A stretch of 64,000 nt of DNA from an uncultured Collinsella sp. Lineage in GTDB: Bacteria > Actinomycetota > Coriobacteriia > Coriobacteriales > Coriobacteriaceae. Position numbers and translations under genes: made by a program. Of this stretch, positions 1 to 9,105 are shown piece after piece. The DNA lies in contig UPXY01000006.1 in assembly GCA_900538305.1 (NCBI GenBank), forward strand, positions 1-64,000. Direction: 5' to 3'. Numbering within the stretch: the stretch's first letter is position 1; the number at the start of each line of letters is the position of its first letter. A model generated the notes under the pieces. The model was not told where the DNA came from, did no database searches, and saw only the letters and a list, made by a program, of their open reading frames with translations.

Positions 1-68
1 GCCCTTCGTGAGCGAAGCGAATCGGGCTTCGAAAGGAAACGCCTTAGGACGGGGCAAAGTGCAGAAAG
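1..68. other. Short intergenic stretch after cinA, imperfect hairpin
   Basis: These 68 bases lie downstream of the cinA-type gene on the minus strand. Positions 1-27 begin with GCCC and end with GGGC and can fold into an imperfect hairpin. This could be part of a terminator, but any T-run would lie beyond the window edge. No gene start is visible. Confidence 0.25.
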
Positions 69-566
69 CTATCCCTCTTCTACCGCATTCAGTAGCATTT
101 TAAGCGCATGCAAACAAGCCGCCTGGCGTACGTCCTCGCGCGTCCCTTCAAACCTGCAGCACTCCGTGTGTACCCCGTGATCGCTCGCAAGGCCGAAATA
201 GACGGTGCCCACGGGGTCTTCCTCCGTGCCGCCCCCGGGACCGGCAAAACCCGTGGTGCTCACCGCGAGCGAGCTTCCGAACACCTTGCGTGCGCCCTCA
301 GCCATCTCTAAGGCACAGGAAGCGGAAACGGCGGTGAAGCGCTCCAGTGTATCGAGTGATACGCCGAGAACAGCATGTTTGATCTCGTCAACATAGGTCA
401 CTGCTCCACCGCGCAGGACACCCGAGGCGCCGGGGATGTCGGCGATCGTCGACGAGACAAGCCCTGCCGTGCATGACTCTGCCGTGGAGACTGTTACACC
501 ACGCTCGCAACAGCGACGCACGAGCTCGCGCGCCGCCTCATCCGCAGCCTGATGTGCACTCGTCAT
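69..566 (-). CDS. cinA: CinA C-terminal domain protein, nicotinamide-nucleotide amidase (PncC type)
   Basis: This 165-residue protein is a stand-alone CinA C-terminal domain. The family deamidates nicotinamide mononucleotide to nicotinate mononucleotide in cytoplasmic NAD recycling. The family signatures are visible: TAESCT at residues 28-33, with S31 the probable nucleophile; Y58 and K63 in the next conserved block; and TTGFAGPGGGT at 104-114. The ATG at 566 was chosen because it starts the conserved domain and has a GAGGGAG ribosome binding site just upstream. It lies 14 bp after pgsA. The order pgsA-cinA is typical, and recA commonly follows, which would be outside the window. The N-terminal molybdopterin-binding-like half of full-length CinA is absent, as in many bacteria. 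Confidence 0.9.
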   Translation of the reverse strand: MTSAHQAADEAARELVRRCCERGVTVSTAESCTAGLVSSTIADIPGASGVLRGGAVTYVDEIKHAVLGVSLDTLERFTAVSASCALEMAEGARKVFGSSLAVSTTGFAGPGGGTEEDPVGTVYFGLASDHGVHTECCRFEGTREDVRQAACLHALKMLLNAVEEG

Positions 567-580
567 GGCTACTCCCTCTC

Positions 581-1207
581 TTACGAGAAGATGACGTCGC
601 GGCCGTTCCAGAAATACTGCACGCCCGAGACGACGGTAAGGACCACGGCCAAGATGATGAGCGCGTGCGCGGCGATGAGAAGGTAGGCAGCAAGATAGAC
701 CGCTCCGGCAGACGCGATCGCGATGGCGATGAAGTAGGCGCAAAGCGCGATCATCGTGACCGCAGTCTTCCATTTACCAAGGGTATCGGCTGCGATGACG
801 ACGCCCTTCGCTCCAGCGACCATGCGCAGCGCGCTCACGAGAAACTCGCGCAAAAGAATAATGAAGACAACCCAAACGCCCACGAACTCCTGCTCGAGCA
901 GGATGAGCAACGCCGAGAACACGAGAAGCTTGTCGGCGATTGGGTCGAGAAACTTGCCGAAATCCGTGATCTGATTGCGCGACCGCGCGAGATAGCCATC
1001 GAGCTTATCCGTCAAGCTCAGAAGAATATAAAGGAGGCACGCGGCGGGCGCGAGCACGGGGTCGTAGAGCACGCCGGCCTGTACGCACGAGAGCTCGGCA
1101 AGCACCATGAACACCGGTATGAACACAATGCGCACACAGGTGACGATATTCGCCGGCGTCCAAACGCTCGGTGCGCCCTCGGCCGTTTTCCTAGTTTCTG
1201 GATCCAT
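581..1207 (-). CDS. pgsA: CDP-diacylglycerol--glycerol-3-phosphate 3-phosphatidyltransferase
   Basis: This 208-residue integral membrane enzyme belongs to the CDP-alcohol phosphatidyltransferase family and most likely makes phosphatidylglycerol phosphate from CDP-diacylglycerol and glycerol-3-phosphate. The diagnostic motif D-G-x2-A-R-x8-G-x3-D-x3-D is complete from D70 to D92. Hydrophobic segments before and after it give about five or six membrane spans. The ATG at 1207 is preferred over in-frame ATGs at 1246 and 1231 because GAGGGG lies 5 nt upstream of it; the longer starts would also overlap rimO. Substrate choice within this family cannot be read with certainty from the motif. The neighbours rimO and cinA match the usual pgsA context. 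Confidence 0.88.
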   Translation of the reverse strand: MDPETRKTAEGAPSVWTPANIVTCVRIVFIPVFMVLAELSCVQAGVLYDPVLAPAACLLYILLSLTDKLDGYLARSRNQITDFGKFLDPIADKLLVFSALLILLEQEFVGVWVVFIILLREFLVSALRMVAGAKGVVIAADTLGKWKTAVTMIALCAYFIAIAIASAGAVYLAAYLLIAAHALIILAVVLTVVSGVQYFWNGRDVIFS

Positions 1208-1217
1208 GTGCCCCTCG

Positions 1218-2570
1218 CTATTCCACGACATGGCCGACAAGCTCATAGCAAAAGCTATCGGTAAACTCGACTTCTACGATATCACCAACGGTGGCCTCGG
1301 TGGCATCGAGATGCACCGCACCATCGGAATCCGGAGCCTGGAACCACGCATGCCCGATGAGCTCGACCCCTTCGTCCGTCTCCTCGATGCCGTCGACGAT
1401 CACCTCTGCGCGCTCCCCTACATGCGCGGCGGTTGCCGCGAACCCGAGCGATTCAGCCAGATCCATCGCGGCCTGGGTACGTTCAAGCTTTTCGACATCA
1501 TCGATCTGGCCGTCCATCTTCTCGGCGCGTGTTCCCTCTTCAGGAGAAAAGGCGAAGACGCTCGTATAGTCGAAGCCGGTGCGATCCATGAAGGCGAGCA
1601 TTTGCTCATGTTCCTCATACGTCTCACCCGGGAACGCGACAAGATAGGTCGTGCGGATGATCATGCCGGGTATCTCGCGACGCAAGCGCTGGAAAAGCGC
1701 ATCGAGCTCGTCCTCGGAACCGGAGCGATTCATGGCCTTCAGAACGCGCGCGCTGCAATGCTGGATGGGGATATCGATATAGGGCAGAACCTCAGGGGTA
1801 TCACGGATCGCGGCGATAAGTTCGTCCGTCATCCCTTCGGGCTGCAGATAGAGGACGCGCAACCAGACACGCTCCGGGCGAACGGCATGAGCGACGGCAA
1901 CAAGGAGTTGCGCGAGGTTGCCTGGGCCGGAGACGGATTCGTCAAAGTCCTCGCCCCAGATGCCGGTGTCCTGCCCAATGAGCACGATCTCTCGCACACC
2001 TGCGGCAACGAGGTCGCAAACCTCCGCCTTGATCTCTTCCCAAGGGCGGCTGTGGTAGCGCCCGCGGATGTAGGGAATGGCGCAGAAGCTGCAGAAGCGG
2101 TCGCAGCCATCCGAGATCTTCACATATGCGACGGCGCTTTCCACCGTGCGCTTCACCTGAGGCACAAGCGGCGCTTCCACGCGCTCGCACCCGAGTACGC
2201 GATCGACGACGGCAACGATACCGTCCTCCTCATCGGTGCGGACGAACGCAGCGACCTCGGGAAGCTCGCTTGGAAGATCCTCTCCGTAGCGTGAGGGAAC
2301 GCAGCCGCACATCACGATCTTGAGGTTGCGCACTCCCGTGGCGGCCTCCTCGGCAAGAGCGAGGGTTGCCTCAACGCTCTCCTCGGTGGCAGAAGCCAAA
2401 AAGGAGCACGTATTCACAATGGCGACATCGGCATCTTCGACATCGTACGCTTCCTCGTAGCCCGCAGAGAGCAGAAGCGAGCGCATGCGGTCGGTATCTA
2501 CCTCGTTCTTAGCGCAACCGAGGGTGATGAAGTAGATGGCACCAAGACTATCGGTGATGTTCTCGGACAT
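1218..2570 (-). CDS. rimO: Ribosomal protein S12 methylthiotransferase (radical SAM)
   Basis: This 450-residue enzyme methylthiolates the conserved aspartate of ribosomal protein S12. It has the three-part family layout: an N-terminal cluster-binding domain (FITLGCAKNEVD, with C19), a radical SAM domain with C-x3-C-x2-C in CDRFCSFC near residues 155-162, and a C-terminal TRAM domain from about residue 385. GCAKN-VDTDRM at the N-terminus separates RimO from the MiaB and MtaB relatives. A second methylthiotransferase (mtaB) lies at 15714-17057. The ATG at 2570 was chosen because upstream in-frame sequence shows no homology and AAAGG precedes it. The gene is followed by pgsA with a 10 bp gap. 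Confidence 0.93.
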   Translation of the reverse strand: MSENITDSLGAIYFITLGCAKNEVDTDRMRSLLLSAGYEEAYDVEDADVAIVNTCSFLASATEESVEATLALAEEAATGVRNLKIVMCGCVPSRYGEDLPSELPEVAAFVRTDEEDGIVAVVDRVLGCERVEAPLVPQVKRTVESAVAYVKISDGCDRFCSFCAIPYIRGRYHSRPWEEIKAEVCDLVAAGVREIVLIGQDTGIWGEDFDESVSGPGNLAQLLVAVAHAVRPERVWLRVLYLQPEGMTDELIAAIRDTPEVLPYIDIPIQHCSARVLKAMNRSGSEDELDALFQRLRREIPGMIIRTTYLVAFPGETYEEHEQMLAFMDRTGFDYTSVFAFSPEEGTRAEKMDGQIDDVEKLERTQAAMDLAESLGFAATAAHVGERAEVIVDGIEETDEGVELIGHAWFQAPDSDGAVHLDATEATVGDIVEVEFTDSFCYELVGHVVE

Positions 2571-2626
2571 GAGTGCCTTTCTAGTACAGCTCGCGCGTAG
2601 CGCGGGATGCGCGCCGGATGCGCGCG

Positions 2627-3124
2627 TTAGCGGTAGTTCGTGAACTGGAGCGGCAAACCGTAATCGGCATCGTGAAGATAACCGATAACCTCCTGGAGCG
2701 TATCCTTCGACGCCGAGGTGACGCGCAGCTTGTCGGATTCGATCTGGATCTTGCACTTGAGCTTGAGCGCCTTAACATCGCGGTTGATGTTCTTTGCCGT
2801 CTCCTGGTCGATACCGTTGACGATATGGCCGACGACGCGCACGAAGCCACCGGACGCCGCTTGCGGGGTATCCCACGAAAGCGCCTTGATATCGATACCG
2901 CGTTTGATCAGCTTCGAATTAAGGACATCGGTAATCTGGCGGACGACGAAATCAGCGGGTGCGCTGATCGTGATGGTGCGGTCGCCCTTTGAAAGCTCGA
3001 CGGTGGAGCCCGAATCCTTCAGGTCATAGCGCTGTGCGATCTCGCGCGCAGTCTGCTGGTAGGCGTTATCGACCTCCTGCATATCGACTTCTGAGACGAT
3101 GTCGAAACTCGATTCCTTGGCCAT
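2627..3124 (-). CDS. yajQ: YajQ/UPF0234 family nucleotide-binding protein
   Basis: This 165-residue protein matches the YajQ family, small cytoplasmic proteins with two RNP-like domains; some members bind cyclic di-GMP or nucleic acid. The beginning (MAKESSFDIVSEVDMQEV) and the internal KALKLKCKIQ stretch are characteristic. The start at 3124 has a perfect AAGGAGG ribosome binding site, so the extra 20 in-frame upstream residues were rejected. It lies between a RodZ-like gene and rimO, probably in the same transcript. Its cellular role here is not known. Confidence 0.88.
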   Translation of the reverse strand: MAKESSFDIVSEVDMQEVDNAYQQTAREIAQRYDLKDSGSTVELSKGDRTITISAPADFVVRQITDVLNSKLIKRGIDIKALSWDTPQAASGGFVRVVGHIVNGIDQETAKNINRDVKALKLKCKIQIESDKLRVTSASKDTLQEVIGYLHDADYGLPLQFTNYR

Positions 3125-3155
3125 GGTTCCTCCTTGAACGTCTACGGTGCGCTCG

Positions 3156-4487
3156 CTACGCGGTAGCGCTGGCACCATCCTCATCGGTTCCTGCTTCCTC
3201 GTCGGTAGCGGGGGTTTCCGGTTGCGGTGCGGTAATCGTCACCTTAGCGACCCCGGCGGTCCGGGTATCCCAGCTCACCTCTTTGCCGTTATGCGTCACG
3301 GTCACATCGGCCGGACTGCTCACGGTGATCTCGATCGATTCCTCGACGGTATATTCCTTATCGAAAGGCCCGATGACGTTGTCGGCAAAGAAAGAGACGC
3401 CGTCGAGCTTGATCTCTACCCACGACGTGCCGCCCTCGGGCACGGAGATGCCGACGATAGTCTCCTCCGGTTCTGCCGGGGTCGCCGCGTCGGTTGCTGG
3501 CGAGGTGGGCGACGCGGCATCGGTGGCATCCGCTGTGTCCGCAGTCTCGGCGCTCGAAGGCGATGTCGCCGCCTGCGTCGTCTCTGCCGTTGCGGAACCT
3601 GCCGCATCTGCTGAGCGGTCGGGGGCGCAGCCGCGCAGCAAGAGCAACGCGATCACGATAAGCAAGAGGATGATGATCGCAAGCCCGCCGATGGCGATCC
3701 TGGGATCGATGCTACCACCGGAGATACCGCTGCGGCCGGTACCCCCTCCGCGCCGTCCATCGTATCCGCGCCGCGCCGGTCCATCTTGACGCGGCATGCC
3801 GGCACGACGATCTCGAGCGGAGTGCGGAGGCACAGGGGTGCTGTTCGACCGACGTCCATAGGCGCTCCCGCGCTCGGGGTACCTGCCAGTTCCTTGATAA
3901 GAACGGCCAGGCACCTCGTTACGGCCTCCGCGAAGCCGTGATGTTGGCGTGTCCCCACTCGCAGGACGGTTCCCGCTTTGCGCAGCGTAGCCACGTTGCC
4001 GACCATAGGAACTGCTCGTTCTCGCACCGGGCTGCGCAGTCGCTCTTTGACGGTACGCGCTGCGCGAGGCGCGGATGGGTTCATGGCCGGACTGAGACTC
4101 GGAGACATAGCCCGCCTGAGGAGGTCGCTGCGCAAACCGAGAACCGCCGTCGAGCGCCATGAAGCGCCCGGTGGGGTTCTCAGAGCGCGGACTTACGAAC
4201 CCCGCGGCATCCTGGAGCCGTCCGCCTGCGTGCGCTGTATCGCGCTCGTAAGCATCGAGCTCGTCGAAGTACGCATCCATGACGACACGGGGATTCAACC
4301 CTAGGTAGCGTGCATAGCTCGAGATCATACCCTGGGCATAGCCGCGTGGCGGCATGGCGGAAAAGTTGCCCTGTTCGAAGAATTCGATGATCTGGGGGCG
4401 AATCTTGATGGTCGTAGCGACCTGATGGATCGAGAGACCGAGCTGACGCCTGCGCTCAAGCAGCATCTCGCCAAACCGAGCAGCCAT
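3156..4487 (-). CDS. RodZ-like helix-turn-helix membrane protein
   Basis: This 443-residue protein has the RodZ layout. There is an N-terminal cytoplasmic helix-turn-helix domain of the HTH_25 type (about residues 5-70, beginning MAARFGEMLLERRRQLGLSI) and a long, Arg/Gly/Ser-rich disordered linker to about residue 260. One membrane segment follows at roughly 262-284. After a Thr/Ala/Ser/Pro-rich stalk comes an extracytoplasmic beta-domain like DUF4115 (about 340-430). RodZ links MreB to the cell-wall elongation machinery, but whether this organism has MreB cannot be told here. The start codon overlaps the ftsK stop by 1 nt (TAATG), so the two are translationally coupled. The linker is unusually basic, which could mean nucleic acid or membrane contact. 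Confidence 0.8.
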   Translation of the reverse strand: MAARFGEMLLERRRQLGLSIHQVATTIKIRPQIIEFFEQGNFSAMPPRGYAQGMISSYARYLGLNPRVVMDAYFDELDAYERDTAHAGGRLQDAAGFVSPRSENPTGRFMALDGGSRFAQRPPQAGYVSESQSGHEPIRASRSAYRQRATAQPGARTSSSYGRQRGYAAQSGNRPASGDTPTSRLRGGRNEVPGRSYQGTGRYPERGSAYGRRSNSTPVPPHSARDRRAGMPRQDGPARRGYDGRRGGGTGRSGISGGSIDPRIAIGGLAIIILLLIVIALLLLRGCAPDRSADAAGSATAETTQAATSPSSAETADTADATDAASPTSPATDAATPAEPEETIVGISVPEGGTSWVEIKLDGVSFFADNVIGPFDKEYTVEESIEITVSSPADVTVTHNGKEVSWDTRTAGVAKVTITAPQPETPATDEEAGTDEDGASATA

Positions 4488-7165
4488 TAGAAACCCCCTA
4501 ACCCGTCATCTTCGGATATCTGGGCCTCGAGATTCTGAAGCTCTTCGAGCGCCTGTTCATCGAGAAGGACCTCGCGCGGTTTCGAACCATCGGGCGGGCC
4601 CACGATGCCCTTCTCCTCGAGCATGTCCATGATACGGCCAGCACGAGCGTAGCCGACCTTGAGGCGCCGCTGTAGGCTCGACGTCGACCCGAGCTTCGAC
4701 TCAACGACGAGGTGCGCAGCCTCCCAGATAAGCGGGTCGTCTGCGGACGCGCCGCCGGAACCGGAGCCGGAGCCCTGCATCGCAGCGGGAGCGACCGCGG
4801 AGAGAATCTCCTCGTGGTATTCTGCCGGCGATTGCTCCTTCACGAACTCAACGACGCTGAAAATCTCCTCGTCGGAGACGAAACAGCCCTGGATACGCTT
4901 GGGCTTGCCCCAATCCACGCGGCTGAAGAGCATGTCACCCTGGCCGATGAGCTTCTCGGCACCCGTTTGGTCGAGGATGACGCGGCTGTCGATGCCCGTG
5001 GCGACGGTAAGGCCGATGCGGTTCGTGATGTTCGCCTTGATAAGACCGGTCACGACGTTGGAGCTCGGGCGCTGTGTGGCGACGATCATATGGATACCCG
5101 CCGCACGACCGAGCTGAGCGATGCGCACGATCGATGCCTCGACATCTTTACCGGCAACCATCATGAGGTCGGAGAGCTCATCGATCACGATCACGAGATA
5201 GGGCATCTTGCTCGGCGGGTTATCGTACTTCTCAAACTCGCCGGCAGCTTGCTTCTCGTTGAACGTCGAGATCTTGCGCACGCCGATGCGCTCGAAGATC
5301 TTGAGGCGCCGCTCCATTTCGGATACCGCCCATTGCAGCGCGCTCGCAGCCTGCTTGGGCTCGGTCACGACCGGTACGTAGAGATGCGGCAGGCCGTCGT
5401 AGGGCGCGAACTCGACGCGCTTGGGATCGATCATGATGAGGCGAACGTCTTCCGGGAACGTGCGCATGAGAAGGCTCATGAGAATTGAGGAGATAACGAC
5501 GGATTTGCCCGAACCCGTGGTACCGGCAATGAGGAGATGCGGCATCTTGGCGAGGTCGGCGACCATGGGCTCGCCCTCGGAATCGCGGCCGAGCGCAAAC
5601 TCCAAAGGACCTCCCGTCACATAGGGCAGGATATCTCCGAAAGCAACCGTCTGGCGCGAGCGGTTGGGGATCTCGATGCCCACGAGCGATGTGCCCGGAA
5701 TGGGTGCGAAGATGCGGACCGAATCCGTCGCAAGCGAGAGGGCGATGTCGTCCTCGAGGCTCGCGATACGGCTCACGCGCTCACCCTCGCCAGGCTGCAC
5801 CTTGAAGGTCGTGACCGTGGGTCCAGAGATCCAACCGACCACGCGCGAGTGCAAGCCAAATTCCTGGAGCGTCGCCTGTAGCGATTCTGCCGTCTGCTGA
5901 AGCTCGGTGTTCGCTGCTGAAGACCCCTTCGCCTGCGGGCTATGGCGCAGCATCGAGGCAGGAGGAAGCCTTCGTTCCGCACCTTCGGCATCGGAAGCCG
6001 AGGGCTCGAGTTCGGATTTTCGGGAAGGCACGGCAGATGCGGCGACCTGGTGCGCAAGCGCCTCATCGTGAGATGCGTCTTCATCGGCGACAGCGATTTC
6101 CTTGCCATGAGGATGCTTTAGGAACTCGGGAATCACTAAACCGCTTTCGCTCGCAGAAGCGGGAGCTTCAGGCACCGCGTCGATCGATTCTTCCGCGAGT
6201 TTGCTGCCTGTAGCCTCGTCCAAGGACTGAAGAGCCTCTTCTTTCTGGATATCGGCCGTGTTTGCATACCGGTCCTCGATGGGGATGAGCGTCGTCTGCG
6301 CGCGCTCCTTTGCAAGCGCATCTGTAAGGTCGACGAAGGGATCCTCGTCAACGTCATCGGCCTCGCACGAGAGCAGCGTCGTCTGCGCCCGATCACCGAG
6401 GAAGGTCGTTTCAGCAGCTCCCTCCCCATCAAGGGGAACAGGTTCGACGACGGCTGCGCCACCGCGCGGAGCATAGGGGTTCACCCGGGCATCGAGGGCG
6501 GAGTCGTCCCCCCAGGGGCGCTCATTCACCTCGACGTGACGACGCTCGCGAATGCGCTCGGCATGGTCGCGCACCGCACCGATGAAGCTCGAGACCGAGA
6601 AGCCCACGAGAATCGCGCCGGCGATGGCGATACCCACGAGAACGACGCCCGCGATAGGCTTGCCAAGCGCGGATGCGAGAACGGACGCCACCGCGAACCC
6701 CAAGTAGCCTCCGGTCGCCGAGAGCTCGGCCTCCCCTACCGTGACGCCGAGCACCATATGCTCAGGCGTGCCGACGAGCGTGATGAGCGCGATGACGGCG
6801 ATGAAGATGATGAGCGAGCCGAGGCACGTCTTCACCTTGAGGACGTCCTCGCTCCGCACGAATAGCAGCGCCGCAACAAGCAAAAGCGCGAGCGGAAGAA
6901 CGTAGGCGCCAAGACCGAACCCCAGGTGATAGAAGCCGGCAACCGCAGCGGTGATAGGTGCCGAGGCGGGAGCAATGACCGCAATGAAGGAGCAGACCGC
7001 GAAGACGGCGAGCGCGACGCCTGCGATGTCGCGACCCGATCCGCCAGATAGCAGGGGCTCGGGCACGGGCGCGGCGTGCGCGCCGGCTCGGAGCTGCGAC
7101 GAGGCCTTCTTCTGCGCAGGCTTCTTCCCCTTCACGCCCTTCGATGTACCCGTACGAGCCGCCAC
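4487..7165 (-). CDS. ftsK: FtsK/SpoIIIE DNA translocase
   Basis: This 892-residue membrane-anchored ATPase pumps chromosomal DNA through the closing septum and helps resolve dimers. The N-terminus is Lys-rich, followed by four or five membrane spans between about residues 45 and 205. An acidic, low-complexity linker runs to about 410, then the RecA-like motor. The Walker A motif GTTGSGKS is near residue 548 and the Walker B-like YLVIVIDELSDLMM near 660. The C-terminal 70 residues are the winged-helix gamma domain (KVGYARAGRIMDMLEEKGIVG), which reads KOPS-type sites. The start is GTG at 7165 with GGAGG upstream inside the rnj tail, and only 1 nt separates it from the rnj stop. Confidence 0.95.
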   Translation of the reverse strand: MAARTGTSKGVKGKKPAQKKASSQLRAGAHAAPVPEPLLSGGSGRDIAGVALAVFAVCSFIAVIAPASAPITAAVAGFYHLGFGLGAYVLPLALLLVAALLFVRSEDVLKVKTCLGSLIIFIAVIALITLVGTPEHMVLGVTVGEAELSATGGYLGFAVASVLASALGKPIAGVVLVGIAIAGAILVGFSVSSFIGAVRDHAERIRERRHVEVNERPWGDDSALDARVNPYAPRGGAAVVEPVPLDGEGAAETTFLGDRAQTTLLSCEADDVDEDPFVDLTDALAKERAQTTLIPIEDRYANTADIQKEEALQSLDEATGSKLAEESIDAVPEAPASASESGLVIPEFLKHPHGKEIAVADEDASHDEALAHQVAASAVPSRKSELEPSASDAEGAERRLPPASMLRHSPQAKGSSAANTELQQTAESLQATLQEFGLHSRVVGWISGPTVTTFKVQPGEGERVSRIASLEDDIALSLATDSVRIFAPIPGTSLVGIEIPNRSRQTVAFGDILPYVTGGPLEFALGRDSEGEPMVADLAKMPHLLIAGTTGSGKSVVISSILMSLLMRTFPEDVRLIMIDPKRVEFAPYDGLPHLYVPVVTEPKQAASALQWAVSEMERRLKIFERIGVRKISTFNEKQAAGEFEKYDNPPSKMPYLVIVIDELSDLMMVAGKDVEASIVRIAQLGRAAGIHMIVATQRPSSNVVTGLIKANITNRIGLTVATGIDSRVILDQTGAEKLIGQGDMLFSRVDWGKPKRIQGCFVSDEEIFSVVEFVKEQSPAEYHEEILSAVAPAAMQGSGSGSGGASADDPLIWEAAHLVVESKLGSTSSLQRRLKVGYARAGRIMDMLEEKGIVGPPDGSKPREVLLDEQALEELQNLEAQISEDDGLGGF

Positions 7166-7166
7166 G

Positions 7167-8834
7167 TTAAACCTCCATGACGACCGGGATGATCATCGGA
7201 CGGGTCTTGGTACGGTTCCAGATGAAGTTCGAAAGCGAGTCGCGCACGGCCTTGCGGAGCGCGCCCGTGCTGCTGCTCGTGAAGTCGAACGACCCCTTCT
7301 CGACTGCCTTCATGATGGCCTGCGACGCGTCGTCGCCAAATTCCTCGTCGATGCTGAACGACACGCCGCGGCTCGAGAACTCGATTGCGTCGATGCGCTT
7401 CTTCTTCATGGAAACGACGGCCACGACCGTGACCATGCCGTCGTTCGCAAGCTTCTGGCGATCGCGGAGCACGATGGGATCGGTGTCGCCGATGCGCAGG
7501 CCGTCAACGTAGACGATACCGCTCTCCACCGCGGGCCCGACCTTCACCACGCCGCCGCGCACCTCGAGCGTATCTCCGTTATCGAGCACGAAAATGTGAT
7601 CTTCGGGAATGCCCACCTTGCGCGCAAGGCGCGCGTGAGCCCGCAGGTGCACGGCCTCACCGTGAACGGGCATGAAATAGGTCGGCTTCGCCATGGTGAG
7701 CATGAGCTTGAGCTCCTCCTGGCTGCCGTGCCCGGAGACGTGGACGAGCTTAGAGGACTTGTCGACCACGGTGCAGCCGAGCTTCGCCAAGCTGTTGACG
7801 ACCTGCTGCACGGCCTTCTCGTTGCCGGGAACGGGCGTCGCGGAGATGATGACGGTATCACCCGAGTGGATCGAGAGCGTCTTGTGCTCGCCGTTGGCCA
7901 TACGCGAGAGCGCGGAGAGCGGCTCGCCCTGGGAGCCGGTGCACATGACGACGATCTTGTCATCGGGGATGCCGTTCACGTCATAGGCGTCGATGATGTC
8001 CGCCTCATCGATTTCGAGATACCCGAGCTCGCGCGCGACACGGGTGTTCGTGAGCATGGAGCGACCGGTGACGACGATCTTGCGACCGCTCGCCTTCGCA
8101 GCGTTGCAGATCTGCTGCAGGCGATGAATGTGACTCGAGAACGAGGCGACGAACACGCGCCCGGGAGCATTCTTGATGACCTCGTTGAGCGTGGGGCCGA
8201 CCTCGGCCTCAGACTTGGTGAAACCGGGGACGGTCGCGTTCGTAGAGTCAGAAAGGAGCAGGTCGACACCCTGCTTGGCGAACTTCGAGATAGCCGCATA
8301 GTCCGGTGTGACACCATCGATGGGCGTCTGGTCGAGCTTGAAGTCGCCGGTGTGCATGACCGTGCCCTGCGGCGACTTGATGTAGACGCCGAGTGCGCCG
8401 GGAATGGAGTGCGTCATGGAGAAGAAGTCGACCGAGATGCATCCGAGACTGATGTGCGACCCGCTCTTGACCTCACGGAACTTGGGTGAGCGAATGCGGA
8501 ACTCGGCGAGCTTGCCTTCGATGAAGCCCAAGGTGAGCTTGCTGGAGAAGATGGGCACCTTGTTGTTGAGATCCTGCAGGAGATACGGCAGGGCGCCCGT
8601 GTGGTCCTCGTGGCCATGCGTCACGATGATACCGCGGAGCTTCTCCTCGTTTTCGAGGACATAGGTGTAATCCGGAAGGACGAGGTCGATACCGGGCTGC
8701 GAATCATCGGGGAACATGAGGCCCGCGTCGATGAGTACCATGTCGGGACCGCATTCGACGACCGTCATGTTCTTGCCGATGCCGTCAAGACCGCCAAGCG
8801 GGATGATACGCAAGGGTTGGTTCTTTTTTGTCAT
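7167..8834 (-). CDS. rnj: Ribonuclease J
   Basis: This 555-residue metallo-beta-lactamase/beta-CASP nuclease is RNase J, with 5'-3' exonuclease and endonuclease activity in mRNA decay and rRNA maturation. The Zn ligand motif THGHEDHTG is at about residues 72-80. The beta-CASP region includes LLSDSTNATVPG, and the late SGHGSQEEL and MPVHGE motifs are intact. The ATG at 8834 has AAAGGAG upstream. pnp lies just upstream but behind a strong terminator (9024-9068), so rnj probably starts from its own promoter in the AT-rich patch at 8900-8960 and drives ftsK, rodZ, yajQ, rimO, pgsA and cinA. Two RNA-decay enzymes thus sit side by side. Confidence 0.95.
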   Translation of the reverse strand: MTKKNQPLRIIPLGGLDGIGKNMTVVECGPDMVLIDAGLMFPDDSQPGIDLVLPDYTYVLENEEKLRGIIVTHGHEDHTGALPYLLQDLNNKVPIFSSKLTLGFIEGKLAEFRIRSPKFREVKSGSHISLGCISVDFFSMTHSIPGALGVYIKSPQGTVMHTGDFKLDQTPIDGVTPDYAAISKFAKQGVDLLLSDSTNATVPGFTKSEAEVGPTLNEVIKNAPGRVFVASFSSHIHRLQQICNAAKASGRKIVVTGRSMLTNTRVARELGYLEIDEADIIDAYDVNGIPDDKIVVMCTGSQGEPLSALSRMANGEHKTLSIHSGDTVIISATPVPGNEKAVQQVVNSLAKLGCTVVDKSSKLVHVSGHGSQEELKLMLTMAKPTYFMPVHGEAVHLRAHARLARKVGIPEDHIFVLDNGDTLEVRGGVVKVGPAVESGIVYVDGLRIGDTDPIVLRDRQKLANDGMVTVVAVVSMKKKRIDAIEFSSRGVSFSIDEEFGDDASQAIMKAVEKGSFDFTSSSTGALRKAVRDSLSNFIWNRTKTRPMIIPVVMEV

Positions 8835-9023
8835 GAGCTATTGAGCTCCTTTCACATCGTAGTACGAAATACATCGCGCTCGTGCGCGAGAACGTCCAAA
8901 CAGCACGACAATGAGCATAGTCATACAGAATATATTGTACGTGCTTTACCGAAGACATGCGGCACGTCCATGGCATCCCACAGGAACAGCGCAAGAGCGT
9001 GCGGCGTCGAACACGCATATGAA
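8835..9023 (-). promoter_or_regulatory. Presumed promoter region of the rnj operon
   Basis: This stretch between the pnp terminator and rnj contains an AT-rich patch at about 8920-8945, with TACAAT, TATATT and TATGCT on the minus strand, in otherwise GC-rich DNA. No convincing -35 box at proper spacing was found, so only the region is marked. The ribosome binding site AAAGGAG lies about 8 nt before the rnj ATG. Confidence 0.35.
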
Positions 9024-9068
9024 ACAAGGAAAGCCGCTGCGTGGAGAGTTGCTCCAACGCAGCGGCTT
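9024..9068 (-). terminator. Rho-independent terminator after pnp
   Basis: On the minus strand, arms 9057-9068 and 9031-9042 form a perfect 12-bp stem (AAGCCGCTGCGT with its complement). A GGAG/CTCC pair extends it with one bulged base. TTTCCTTGTTT follows. It lies 38 bp past the pnp stop codon. Confidence 0.85.
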
Positions 9069-9105
9069 CCCAGAATAAAAGCGCTATACGGCGAACCCCA
9101 GCGGC